This document shows positions 51,441 through 60,390 of a DNA stretch of 64,000 bases, in pieces. The position numbers were made by a program, and so were the translations under genes. Numbering within the stretch: the stretch's first letter is position 1; the number at the start of each line of letters is the position of its first letter. The notes beneath the pieces were generated by a model. The model saw nothing but the letters and a program-made list of their open reading frames with translations, was not told the origin of the DNA and made no database searches. Location of the stretch: contig JAJDZU010000012.1 in NCBI GenBank assembly GCA_022824495.1, positions 186,001-250,000 on the forward strand, written 5' to 3'. Origin of the DNA: Chloroflexota bacterium. GTDB lineage: Bacteria; Chloroflexota; UBA11872.

Positions 51441-52223
51441 CTAGTCCTCCACGAACTCGATTCGCTGCCGCAACTCGGGTATATCGATGTCGAGATCGCC
51501 TTCCGCCAGTTCCAGTCGGCCGTCCTCCATCAACCACGACTCATCCGCAAATTGGCTCAGCGCCGGATCGTGCGTGGCCATGATGATCGTTAACCCCTCG
51601 GTGTCCACGATTCGGCGGAACAGCAGCATGATCTCCAGTCCGGTGATGCTGTCGAGTTCCCCGGTCGGCTCGTCGGCAATCAGCACGGCCGGCTGGTTGG
51701 CGATGGAGCGCGCGATGGACACGCGCTGCTGCTCGCCGCCGCTCAGTTCAAACGGCCGGTGTCCGGCGCGCTCGGCTAGTCCCACCATGTCCAGCACTTC
51801 CATTGTGCGAGACGCGCGATCGCTGGCTGAGCGTCCGGCGATGCGCATGGTGAGTTCCACGTTCTCGAAGGCCGACAGCACCGGGAGCAACGCGAATGAC
51901 TGAAAGACGAACCCAAAATTGTGACGACGGATTCTCGTGAGCTCCGATTCTCGGAGGCGACTCACCTCGCGGCCCCGGAAGTAGACTTCGCCGTCGTCGG
52001 GTCGGTCCAGCGAGCCCAGCTGGTTCAGCAGCGTCGTCTTGCCCGACCCGGATCGCCCTCGGAGCGTGATCAGCCGACCCTCGTGGGCCCGGCAACTCAC
52101 GTGATCGACGGCCCGGATCTCCTCCGATCCCACCCGGAATACGCGAGAAATGTCACGGGCTTCCAGGATCACTTCGCGCTTGGTGGCGGCATCCGTCGTA
52201 CTGAATCCAGTCGCCTCAGTCAT
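51441..52223 (-). CDS. MacB/LolD-type ABC ATPase of an export system
   Basis: A 260-residue ATPase. Walker A is LRGRSGSGKTTLLNQLGSL, where GRS replaces the usual GPS. The Q-loop is FGFVFQSFALLPVLSAFENV, the signature ELSGGEQQRVSIARSIA, Walker B VLIADEPTGELDSITG, and the H-loop ATHDPALSQF. This type drives FtsX-fold permeases. ATG 52223 overlaps the upstream ATPase stop by eight bases. It is the last gene of the four-gene cluster and is a second ATPase alongside the AbrB-fused one. Confidence 0.92.
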   Translation of the reverse strand: MTEATGFSTTDAATKREVILEARDISRVFRVGSEEIRAVDHVSCRAHEGRLITLRGRSGSGKTTLLNQLGSLDRPDDGEVYFRGREVSRLRESELTRIRRHNFGFVFQSFALLPVLSAFENVELTMRIAGRSASDRASRTMEVLDMVGLAERAGHRPFELSGGEQQRVSIARSIANQPAVLIADEPTGELDSITGLEIMLLFRRIVDTEGLTIIMATHDPALSQFADESWLMEDGRLELAEGDLDIDIPELRQRIEFVED

Positions 52224-53376
52224 TGCTGGCCGAACCCTCGCTTGGTGGTGCAAACGGCCGGTGTTCGTCGGGGATATGCTCTTGCTGGGTGCGTACGGGA
52301 GGCTTGGGTGCTGGCCGCGGAGGCCTGGCGGCAGGGCGCGGCGGTCTTGATCGGCCGGGAATGACCGGGGCGGCCAGCTCCACTCGCGCCGGGATAACTG
52401 GTTCGTTCGGCGGTGGAGATGGTGGTTCATCGCCGTCCGACTCGTCGTCGGCGGCTTCTGACGAAGCGGCCACGGTCGAAATCCCCGAGGTACCGGACCG
52501 AATCACGATGCCGTCGCCTTCGATGTCGACAAACGCACGTCCGCGGATGCTCAGTTGGTCCAGCATCTCCTGCGGAACCTGCAAACGGCCCGTGTCGTCC
52601 ACGATCACGAACTCATCGTGCGTGTGATCCTCGCCATCTTCGTGAATGCTCACGCGGCGAACGGTCTCCGTGCTGGTGCGGCCGTCGCGGATCGCAACCA
52701 CCCGCTCGACCTGGCGGGCGATATTTCGGTCGTGGCTCACGATGATGATGGTCAACCCGCGTTCGCGGTTGAGATAGCGCAGGATGTCGTAGATCTGTCC
52801 CGCGGTTTGCGTGTCAACCTCGCCGGTCGGTTCGTCCGCCAGCAACAGATCGGGATCGTTGGCCAACGAAATCGCGATCGCCACCCGCTGCTGCTGGCCG
52901 CCCGAGAGCTGGCTCAGCCGGTGATGCATACGATCCTCGAGACCCACCGCGCGGAGCAGCGACTTGGCTCGGTCCGAGGCCTTGCGCATGTTTCCGAACA
53001 GCATCGGAAGCCGCACGTTCTCAAATGCCGTCAGGTACGGCACCAGGTTGCGGGAACTCTGTTGCCATACGAACCCGACGTGGTGACGCTTGTAGTCCAC
53101 AAGGTCCGACTCTGACGCCTGCAGGATGTCAAGGTCGCCAACCCGGCACTGCCCGGCCGTCGGTCGGTCCAGGCCGCCCAGAACATTGAGCAGGCTGGAC
53201 TTGCCGGAACCGCTGTTGCCGATGATGGCCATCATTTCGCCCCGCTGGACCTCGAGGTCCAGGCCCTGCAAGGCGACGACTTCCAGATCCTCGGTCTTGT
53301 AAATCTTGACCAGGTTGTCGCACACGATGTACGGCTGTGTCCCGTTGGTGCGGTCGGGTGCCTGGGCCGCGCTCAT
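52216..53376 (-). CDS. MacB/LolD-type ABC ATPase fused to an AbrB-like domain
   Basis: A 386-residue protein. Residues 15-240 are an ABC ATPase with Walker [19 protein letters not shown] (about 51-68), Q-loop [20 protein letters not shown], signature [16 protein letters not shown], Walker [15 protein letters not shown] and H-loop SHDRN. Residues 255-293 ([20 protein letters not shown], then [11 protein letters not shown]) match the swapped-hairpin AbrB/SpoVT fold normally used for DNA binding or dimerisation. The last 90 residues are acidic then Pro/Arg-rich and look disordered. The start overlaps the permease stop (ATGA). The fusion suggests a regulatory or dimerising role, which is inference. 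Confidence 0.85.
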   Translation of the reverse strand: MSAAQAPDRTNGTQPYIVCDNLVKIYKTEDLEVVALQGLDLEVQRGEMMAIIGNSGSGKSSLLNVLGGLDRPTAGQCRVGDLDILQASESDLVDYKRHHVGFVWQQSSRNLVPYLTAFENVRLPMLFGNMRKASDRAKSLLRAVGLEDRMHHRLSQLSGGQQQRVAIAISLANDPDLLLADEPTGEVDTQTAGQIYDILRYLNRERGLTIIIVSHDRNIARQVERVVAIRDGRTSTETVRRVSIHEDGEDHTHDEFVIVDDTGRLQVPQEMLDQLSIRGRAFVDIEGDGIVIRSGTSGISTVAASSEAADDESDGDEPPSPPPNEPVIPARVELAAPVIPGRSRPPRPAARPPRPAPKPPVRTQQEHIPDEHRPFAPPSEGSASND

Positions 53377-56213
53377 CCCTGTTCCTCGCCGAACTTCACG
53401 GCCTCGTTGATTCGAATCTTCGACAGCAGCCAGGCGCTGACTGGAAACGCCACCGCCACCACGGCGCCAAAGAGGACGTAGATCTTGAGTACGTCGCCCC
53501 AGGCCGTGATGACCGTGAACGGCGGCGTGTCCCCAAAACGATCCACGCTCAACTGTAGGAACGGAATGAACAGATTGCCGGTCGCTACACCCAACGCGGT
53601 CCCTAACACGACGCCCAGCACGATCAGGAATCCGTTTTCGAAGGCATAAATGCCCACGAGCTGCCGTACCGAGAGCCCCATGGCCCGCAGGATCCCCAGC
53701 TGTTGCATGCGCCGCCGGAACGACATGTAGGAATACATCAGGAAGCCCATGATCGTCAGCACGGCGGCAATCAGGAAGCCGATCGACAAGATGCCGAAGA
53801 TGCCGACTCGCGTGGCGTCGTCGCGTGCCGCGGCGATCTCCGCCCGGGCATCACGGGCGTCAAGCGGCTTGAAGCGCTTGAGGAGCAGCGTTTCGCGCAA
53901 TTCCAGCGCATGCACGTCCGGGTCGGTATGCGCAAGCACGGTCCACGGCGTCTGACCCAGGCTGCGTTCCACGTAATCGAGATTCACGATCACGAACGGC
54001 CCGTCTTCCGGATAGTGCGTCGGGAAGAGGTCCGTCCACCCGGCAATGAAGAACTCGAGCGTCTGCGGTGTACCAAAGTCGATGCGCAGCGGGTCACCGA
54101 GATTCAGATTCAGTTCGCCCTGGAACGTCTCGCGCGAGGCAATCAGCGCCTGTTCGTCCAGCGCCAGCTGATTCATCAGGCTGTTGAGCGGGAAGGGACT
54201 GAAGTCGTCCCGCCACCACACCGTTTCCGCAAAGTCAATTGGGTCCACGCCATAGGTCTTGATCGGCACGCGCAGCGCTTCGCCGGGGCGCCGGAAACCC
54301 GTGTCCTCGTTTTGCCACAGTCGCGCCACGCGCAGGATCTGCGGAACTTCCAGGTGGCGCTCCACTGGCAGGAATGACCATTCCTGCGTCTCCTCGTCGT
54401 AGTCGCCGATCTCCAGGAAATCCGCCTGCGACCCGACCGAGAAATACACGCGGTCATCAAAGTTGCGGTCGAGCGTGGCGGCCATCGAGGCACTGAACGC
54501 GCCGATCGCCAGGGTGAGCACGAGCAGGAAGATCAACCGGGTGAATTGCCGCGGCTCGCGCGCGATCTGACGCAGCCCCAGGTGCATCGAAACCCCGAGA
54601 TACCTGTTGCCCAGAAACGCCATGCTGGCGACCAGCCACGGGAAGAAGCGCAGGAATAACAGGGTCACCGCGAACATAAACATGATCGGGATGATTACCA
54701 GCAGCGGGTCTGAAAAGAGGTCCCCGCCGTCGCCCACCGTTACCAGTTGATCGCGCTGCGATAGCGTGAAATACCCATACGCGGCGCCCACCACCACAAT
54801 CACGTCAACGAAGTAACGCTGAAACCATGGGCGACTGATGGACCGGGAGACTTCCTGCTTATAGGTCACGATGCTGTGGCGCGCCGCGCTGACGGCCGGC
54901 AGCAGGGTCGCCACAATGGCCATCAGAGCTGCCCCGCCCGCCCACATGAAGTGTCGCGTCGTGATGTCGATCGGCAACGGGTCGCGGTTGGTGAACACCA
55001 GGAACGTAAACGTCTTGCCGATGACTTGGGCCAGCAGCGCGCCCAGGAATGGTCCGGCGGCCGTGGCGATCCCGCCGATCAGCACGCCCTCGAGCACGTA
55101 TATGCCCACGACCTGCAGCGTGCCAACGCCCCGGCTTTTGAGGATGGCAATTTCATTGCGTTGCCGATCCACCACCATCCCCGACGTGAGAATGATGTAG
55201 TACAGCGTCAGCGCCACGATCGGCGCGCTCAGGATCAGCAGCAAGAGCGTCAGGAAAAAGAGCTTCTGCTCAAAGTCGAAGAAGATTGGCTCCGGCGAAT
55301 TCTCAAGACGCGTCCCTTCCCACACCGCGTTCGCATTGATGCGGATCAGCACCAGCCCGCCGGTAATGCGTCGATAGTTGGTGGCGCGAATCGCGTCGAT
55401 GTCGAAGTCTGCGTACCAGGTCGCCTCGCTGAAGGCCGCCGGCGCGAACTCCAGCAGGGGGCCCAGGTACGCCTGGCGCTCGATGTAAATCCCGCCCTCG
55501 TCAAACGCCGCTCGGACCGGATAGGGCCAGTAGTTACTTTCCGGGTCGCGCGGCAATACACGCGCGACCACGCGAACCGCCAGAACGTCGGGTTCGCCGG
55601 TCGTCGGATTATTGAACTGCATCCCAACCACGTCGCCGACCAGCACGCCCAGCTTGTCGAGCGCGTTGCTGGTCAATGCGCCTTCAAACAGCGGCATCTG
55701 CACTCCGGCCGGCCCAATGAAAGTGCTGATCTCCGCGCTCGGCCTCCGACCTTCGCTGATGATTACGTTGTCGAAAAAGTCGTTCATCGAAAACATGAAC
55801 GAGAACCCGAACCGCCGTGGTGGTCTCGTAAGGTCATCACTTGGCGGCGCCGACAGGTCCAGCAATCCCCGTCGGCCCGTCGACAGGTAGCTGATCAGTT
55901 GAGTCGTCGGCAGCCCGACCGCTTCCGGGATCAGCGAGCGGAAAAACTGGTCGTAGGCCAGGTAGCTCGGTGTATCCGTTGGGCTCGTCGCGTCCGTCTC
56001 CTTGTGGCGAATGAAGATGCTGGACGACGGCTGCGCCTGTGGAATCGGCTTCCGTAACTCGCGCTGCAGCAGCAGGCCGCTGATGCCCTCGGCGTACAGC
56101 GGCACCGACGTTGCCAGCGTCACGGTGACCAGCAGGCCGATCGCGGTCGAACTGACCAGCGCCCGGTTGCTGAACAGGCGCTTCGCCACGAAGCGAATAA
56201 TGGCTAGCGGCAC
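53373..56213 (-). CDS. FtsX-family ABC transporter permease (duplicated)
   Basis: A 946-residue permease. One membrane helix lies near the N-terminus (VSSTAIGLLVTVTLATSVPL). A large outer domain (about 45-315) follows, then helices around FFLTLLLLILSAPIVALTLY and LEGVLIGGIATAAGPFLGAL. More helices come after about residue 430 and a second outer domain after about 580. The end has the FtsX core LSIGFLIAAVLTIMGFLMYS, QQLGILRAMGLSVRQLVGIY and VLFGAVVAVAFPVSAWLLSK. Two FtsX modules are therefore fused in one chain, as in the 800-1000-residue type. It lies between the adaptor gene and the ATPase genes. Confidence 0.9.
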   Translation of the reverse strand: MPLAIIRFVAKRLFSNRALVSSTAIGLLVTVTLATSVPLYAEGISGLLLQRELRKPIPQAQPSSSIFIRHKETDATSPTDTPSYLAYDQFFRSLIPEAVGLPTTQLISYLSTGRRGLLDLSAPPSDDLTRPPRRFGFSFMFSMNDFFDNVIISEGRRPSAEISTFIGPAGVQMPLFEGALTSNALDKLGVLVGDVVGMQFNNPTTGEPDVLAVRVVARVLPRDPESNYWPYPVRAAFDEGGIYIERQAYLGPLLEFAPAAFSEATWYADFDIDAIRATNYRRITGGLVLIRINANAVWEGTRLENSPEPIFFDFEQKLFFLTLLLLILSAPIVALTLYYIILTSGMVVDRQRNEIAILKSRGVGTLQVVGIYVLEGVLIGGIATAAGPFLGALLAQVIGKTFTFLVFTNRDPLPIDITTRHFMWAGGAALMAIVATLLPAVSAARHSIVTYKQEVSRSISRPWFQRYFVDVIVVVGAAYGYFTLSQRDQLVTVGDGGDLFSDPLLVIIPIMFMFAVTLLFLRFFPWLVASMAFLGNRYLGVSMHLGLRQIAREPRQFTRLIFLLVLTLAIGAFSASMAATLDRNFDDRVYFSVGSQADFLEIGDYDEETQEWSFLPVERHLEVPQILRVARLWQNEDTGFRRPGEALRVPIKTYGVDPIDFAETVWWRDDFSPFPLNSLMNQLALDEQALIASRETFQGELNLNLGDPLRIDFGTPQTLEFFIAGWTDLFPTHYPEDGPFVIVNLDYVERSLGQTPWTVLAHTDPDVHALELRETLLLKRFKPLDARDARAEIAAARDDATRVGIFGILSIGFLIAAVLTIMGFLMYSYMSFRRRMQQLGILRAMGLSVRQLVGIYAFENGFLIVLGVVLGTALGVATGNLFIPFLQLSVDRFGDTPPFTVITAWGDVLKIYVLFGAVVAVAFPVSAWLLSKIRINEAVKFGEEQG

Positions 56214-56255
56214 TGGAACCTCGCGGGAACGCCTCGCATAGCCCGGAGCGCCGGC

Positions 56256-58718
56256 CTAGGGCGCTGAGAAGATCATCTGGCCCTCGTCAAGTCCGGAGAG
56301 CACTTCAACCTCGCTGTCGCTCCGAATCCCCGTAACCACGGGCAGGCTGCGGCGCTGCTCGTTCACCACGGTCTCAACGAACGTGCGCTCGTTCAGATCG
56401 CGCAGCGACGTCACCGGAATCTTCAGCACGTCGTCCTTCACCTGCAACGTGATGTTCACGCGCGCCAGCATCCCCATCCGCACGCCTTCGCGTTCGAAAT
56501 TCACGTCGATCAACGCGTCGGGAATCCGCACCGTCTGACCTGTCTGCGTCACGATCGTGCGAGGAATCGCGCTGACACTCCCGTCGAACTTCACCCCGGG
56601 GAACGCGTCCAGCGCTACCTCGGCCGGCTGCCCAACGGACATCTTGGACTGGTCCGCTTCAGGGATGCGGACCTCAATGATCAGCGCCGATGGATCGGCG
56701 ATCCCAATGACCTCGCTGAACGCCCGCGCCTGTGACCCGGCCCGCCCGCGTGTGAAGGTGATTTCTCCGTCGAACGGCGCCCGAATCACGTTGTCTTCCG
56801 ATTGCGTAAGCAGCGCATCCAGGGCAATTCGGCTGCGCTCGACTTCGTTCTCCAGGATTTGCAACTCAAAGTCGGTGGCTGACTCGCCACGCTCGAACCG
56901 TTCGAAGTTCTCAACCGTCGCCGCAAACTCCTGGAGTGCGGCCTCCTCGTTATTCAGGGCGACGCGCAACTGGGCCAGCGAGGGAGCGGCCGTAGCTTCC
57001 TGGTAGCGGGCTTCGGCCACTCGTTGGTCGGCCAGGGCAGCCTCCAGCGCCGCCTCCGCGTCGGGCAGCGCGGTCAGGCTGGTGGTGCGGATCTCATCGG
57101 CGTGGCGTGCCAGGGCTTCAGCCTCCGTCTGTCCACGAAGATATTGGTCAATCCGCGAAGTCGCCGCCTGCACCCGTGCCCGTGCGGCCGTCAGCGAACT
57201 GCTCTGCTCGATTCGAATCGCCTCGGCGATACGCTCGATTGCGTCGGACGTGGTTCTGCCGCCAAGCAGCGCCTGGAGCCGTAGTTCCGCCTCGCGTATC
57301 TGGCGTAGCACTCCATCGCGGCTGGCAATGGCCGATGTCAGTTGAACCTCAAGCTCGGCCCGTAGCTTTTGCGCACGTCGCTCGGCGACGTCAGCCTCGG
57401 TTCCGCCATCCAGCAGATCCGCAAGACTCGCCTCGAGCAAAGCCAGCGCCGCAAGGGCGATTTCGTGGTTGGCCCGCGCCGTTTCGATCTCCTGAGTCGA
57501 CGCCGGCTGAATCGCTTCGTTATAGGCGCGTTGCGCTGCCTGGAAATCGAGCTGGGCCCGCTGCTTGGCCTCGGCGCTGGCGCGCGAACTCTGGCTGTTG
57601 ATCTCGTCGCGCGTCAGCCTGGCCTTCTCCAGGTCCTGCTCGGCGGCCTCCACGAGATGCGGGAACGGCCGGAACGTCACTTCGTGCAGCGTCTCGGACA
57701 GCCGGGCAATCTCGGCCTTCTTGTCCACGATGGCCGACCTTGCCTTGTGAACTTCGTCCATCACCTGCGACCGCACCTCGGACGCCGAGTCGTCCAGGGC
57801 ATCCTGCGCATTCACCACGTCCTGCTCCGCCCGCGCCAGCGCCGACCGGGCCGAGGCAACGGCCTCCACCGCCGCGTCAACCTGGGCGCGCGCCGACTCC
57901 CTGGGCGAGGCGCCCGTGGTCGCCGTGCCGGACTCGAGCGCGCGCAGGTTTTCGGTCGCGACGGTCAGGTCGGCCTTGAGGCCATCCAGCGAGGCTTGCG
58001 CCTGCGCCGCGGCCTGCGCTTCCGAAATCACGCCTGCCGCCTCGGCCTTCACCTCCGCCAGCCGTCCTTCCGCATTCGTCACGGCTCGCTGCGCGCGCAC
58101 CAGGGCCGCCTCGGCCTCGGTCACGCCCAGGTCCACGTCAACGCGATCCTCGCGGGTTGACGGGTCGACTCCCAGGGCCTCCAACTGCTCGGCCGCGGCC
58201 CGCCGTATGAGCTTGTCGAACGCTGTTCGCAACTGTTCCACGGTCAACTCGGCATTCGCGACCGCCCGTTGGGCCGCGGCCCGTTCGTCTCGTGCGCGTG
58301 TGCGGGCGGCGTCCAGCCGCAGTTCGGCGTTCTGCAGGGCCTCCTGTGAACTCTCGATGTCCGAATCCAGGCGTCCAGTCTCAAGTTCGGCCAGGACGTC
58401 GCCTTCTTCAACCGTATCGCCCTGGGTGACGTACATACCCTTCACCCGGCCATCCGTCTTGAACGCCAGTTCGGCCCGATTCAGCGCCTCCACGCGCGCC
58501 GTGGTCCGGATTGCCTCGATCAGCTGACCGCGCGACACCGCCACCATCGGCCGCTGCCGCACCGACTCGGTGCGCGTGATCAGCGTGGGCGTTGGCTCCA
58601 CCGTTTGAATAAACGCTTCACAAGCGGCGAGTACCGTCCCCGCGAGCGCGAGAGCCGCCAGGCCCGCAATGCGCGGGCCAATCCGTCGAAGTTTGGGAAT
58701 GCACTGCAAGAAGGCCAT
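56256..58718 (-). CDS. Adaptor (HlyD/MacA-like) lipoprotein with a very long coiled coil
   Basis: An 820-residue protein. The lipoprotein signal is PKLRRIGPRIAGLAALALAG followed by TVLAACEAF, a LAAC lipobox. A half-lipoyl stretch (KTDGRVKGMYVTQGDTVEEG, ELETGRLDSDIE) is followed by about 530 residues of Ala/Glu/Arg-rich helix, far longer than the 100-200 of normal adaptors. The chain then returns to the second lipoyl half (APFDGEITFTRGRAGS) and a beta-barrel end (VGQPAEVALDAFPGVKFDGS, KDDVLKIPVTSLRDLNERTF). ATG 58718 follows GGAA; MKSG... at 58793 is the alternative. It is the first gene of the export cluster. Confidence 0.85.
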   Translation of the reverse strand: MAFLQCIPKLRRIGPRIAGLAALALAGTVLAACEAFIQTVEPTPTLITRTESVRQRPMVAVSRGQLIEAIRTTARVEALNRAELAFKTDGRVKGMYVTQGDTVEEGDVLAELETGRLDSDIESSQEALQNAELRLDAARTRARDERAAAQRAVANAELTVEQLRTAFDKLIRRAAAEQLEALGVDPSTREDRVDVDLGVTEAEAALVRAQRAVTNAEGRLAEVKAEAAGVISEAQAAAQAQASLDGLKADLTVATENLRALESGTATTGASPRESARAQVDAAVEAVASARSALARAEQDVVNAQDALDDSASEVRSQVMDEVHKARSAIVDKKAEIARLSETLHEVTFRPFPHLVEAAEQDLEKARLTRDEINSQSSRASAEAKQRAQLDFQAAQRAYNEAIQPASTQEIETARANHEIALAALALLEASLADLLDGGTEADVAERRAQKLRAELEVQLTSAIASRDGVLRQIREAELRLQALLGGRTTSDAIERIAEAIRIEQSSSLTAARARVQAATSRIDQYLRGQTEAEALARHADEIRTTSLTALPDAEAALEAALADQRVAEARYQEATAAPSLAQLRVALNNEEAALQEFAATVENFERFERGESATDFELQILENEVERSRIALDALLTQSEDNVIRAPFDGEITFTRGRAGSQARAFSEVIGIADPSALIIEVRIPEADQSKMSVGQPAEVALDAFPGVKFDGSVSAIPRTIVTQTGQTVRIPDALIDVNFEREGVRMGMLARVNITLQVKDDVLKIPVTSLRDLNERTFVETVVNEQRRSLPVVTGIRSDSEVEVLSGLDEGQMIFSAP

Positions 58719-58908
58719 GGGCTTCCAGGTGGTGGTGGCGGGTACGAACTCCCGCATGCGGGATGAGCCGATCGGCGAAAGGCCAGACTTCAACCTATTG
58801 TTTCACATACGCCTCGGCAAGTCTGGTAAGAATTGTGACGGAAGCCAATTGCCGCGTCGCCACGCCTCCGTTGGCGGACGCCGCATCCATCCCGCCCCGC
58901 GGCGCTGC

Positions 58909-58914
58909 TAAACT
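58909..58914 (+). promoter_or_regulatory. Possible -10 box of the ATP-grasp-like gene
   Basis: TAAACT followed by CGGG, 21 bases before the ATG at 58936. It matches the TAnACT pattern of other genes here; no clear -35 box is visible. Confidence 0.3.
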
Positions 58915-58935
58915 CGGGCAGTTCCGGGCCCCGAA

Positions 58936-60390
58936 TTGCCATACCGTTTGACGCCCCTGAGCACAACGGCGGACCTCGCGGCAGCAGACCAGCGAGCGGC
59001 TGCCCGGCTTGTCGGCAAGGCCGCCCCCCTCGGTGGCGACGCGCCGGCTGACGCCGCCGGCACGCCGTGGCGCATCGCGCCCCAGCCATTCCCGCTCTCG
59101 CCCGCCGCCGTGGCCGAGTTGGAACGCCTGGGCGACGATCTGCTCGCCTTCTACGTAGCCGCCAACCGCTTGTACACCAGCGCCGCGCGCGGCCGCGCGC
59201 CCGCCTGGGTGCTGACCTGCCTCGAACAAGGCAAACCGGAACGCGTGCGCGAACTGGGACGGCTGCGTCGCTATCGCTCCGCGCTCCCCATCATGATCCG
59301 GCCTGACCTCATGGCGCTGGAGGGTGGAGGATTCATGGCCACCGAGCTGGACGCCGTCCCCGGTGGTTTCGGTGTGCTCGGCGCCATCAGCCGCGCCTAT
59401 CAGGAGTTGGGATTCACGCTCGTCGGTGGAGACGATGGCATGGTGCGGGGCCTGGCCGCCGCCCTCCGCGGCGCGGCCCGCGTTGACGACCCGTCGGTCG
59501 CCCTCGTCGTCGCGGACGAATCCGAGGACTACCGGCCTGAGATGGACTGGGCCGCCGCGGCCCTTCGCGAAGCCGGCTTGCCGACCCGCCAGATCCATCC
59601 GCGCGACTTGCGGCTGCACGACGAAGCCCTCGAGATGCGCAACTGCCAGGGCTGGGAACCCGTCAACCTTGTCTATCGATTCCTTGAACTCCACGACCTG
59701 CCCAACATCCCCAAGATCGATCTGGTCATCTACGCCATGAAGCACCGCCTGGCCACCGTCACGGCCCCCTTCAAGAGCTACCTGGAAGAGAAGCTGCTCT
59801 TCTACCTCTTCCACCACCCCGAGTTGGACGATTTTTGGCGCGGCGCGTTGGGCACCGACACACAGGCGCGGCTACAGCGCATGCTGCCGCCGACCTGGCT
59901 GCTTGATCCCCAGCCCATTCCGCCCACCGCGGCCGTGGACCCGCCGCTGATGGCCGGCAAGCGCCGGATCCGGCACTGGGACGACTTGCGCGGGCTATCG
60001 CAGCGCGAACGACGGCTGGTGCTCAAGCCCTCGGGCTTCTCGGAACTGGCCTGGGGCAGCCGCGGCGTCACCATCGGGCACGATGTCAACCAGGAGGTAT
60101 GGGACCAGGCCGTCGACTCCGCGCTGGCGAGCTTCCAGACCACCCCCTACATCCTCCAGCAATTCCACCAGAGCCGCCGCGTTGGCGTGAGCTACTACGA
60201 CGTTGAATTCGACGCGATTCGTCCTATGACCGGGCGAGCGCGCTTGTCGCCCTACTACATGGTCGTGGACGGCAAGACCCGGCTCTGCGGCGTGCTGGTA
60301 ACCGTCGTGCCCGCCGCCAACAAGGTGATTCACGGCACCTCGGAGTCCGTGATGATGCCGGCCATGGTCAGCGACGAGGCCGAAATCTAG
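58936..60390 (+). CDS. Probable circularly permuted ATP-grasp protein
   Basis: A 484-residue protein. The middle reads PIMIRPDLMALEGGGFMATE then LDAVPGGFGVLGAISRAYQE, close to the substrate-binding blocks of glutathionylspermidine-synthase-like, circularly permuted ATP-grasp enzymes. Other possible ATP-site elements are NLVYRFLELHD, VTAPFKSYLEEKLLFYLFHH and RLVLKPSGFSELAWGSRGVT, with Lys likely binding ATP. The last part, VSYYDVEFDAIRPMTGRARL then YYMVVDGKTRLCGVLVTV, may hold Mg2+ ligands. It is soluble and has no signal peptide. The reaction (probably acid-amine ligation) and substrates are unknown. It overlaps the precorrin dehydrogenase-like gene tail to tail by four bases. Confidence 0.6.
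   Translation: MPYRLTPLSTTADLAAADQRAAARLVGKAAPLGGDAPADAAGTPWRIAPQPFPLSPAAVAELERLGDDLLAFYVAANRLYTSAARGRAPAWVLTCLEQGKPERVRELGRLRRYRSALPIMIRPDLMALEGGGFMATELDAVPGGFGVLGAISRAYQELGFTLVGGDDGMVRGLAAALRGAARVDDPSVALVVADESEDYRPEMDWAAAALREAGLPTRQIHPRDLRLHDEALEMRNCQGWEPVNLVYRFLELHDLPNIPKIDLVIYAMKHRLATVTAPFKSYLEEKLLFYLFHHPELDDFWRGALGTDTQARLQRMLPPTWLLDPQPIPPTAAVDPPLMAGKRRIRHWDDLRGLSQRERRLVLKPSGFSELAWGSRGVTIGHDVNQEVWDQAVDSALASFQTTPYILQQFHQSRRVGVSYYDVEFDAIRPMTGRARLSPYYMVVDGKTRLCGVLVTVVPAANKVIHGTSESVMMPAMVSDEAEI

Noticed and set aside
54876..56057. Plus-strand open frame of 393 codons opposite the FtsX permease
   Set aside because: It is Arg/Gln/His-rich with no motif; the opposite frame carries recognisable membrane helices and the FtsX core.
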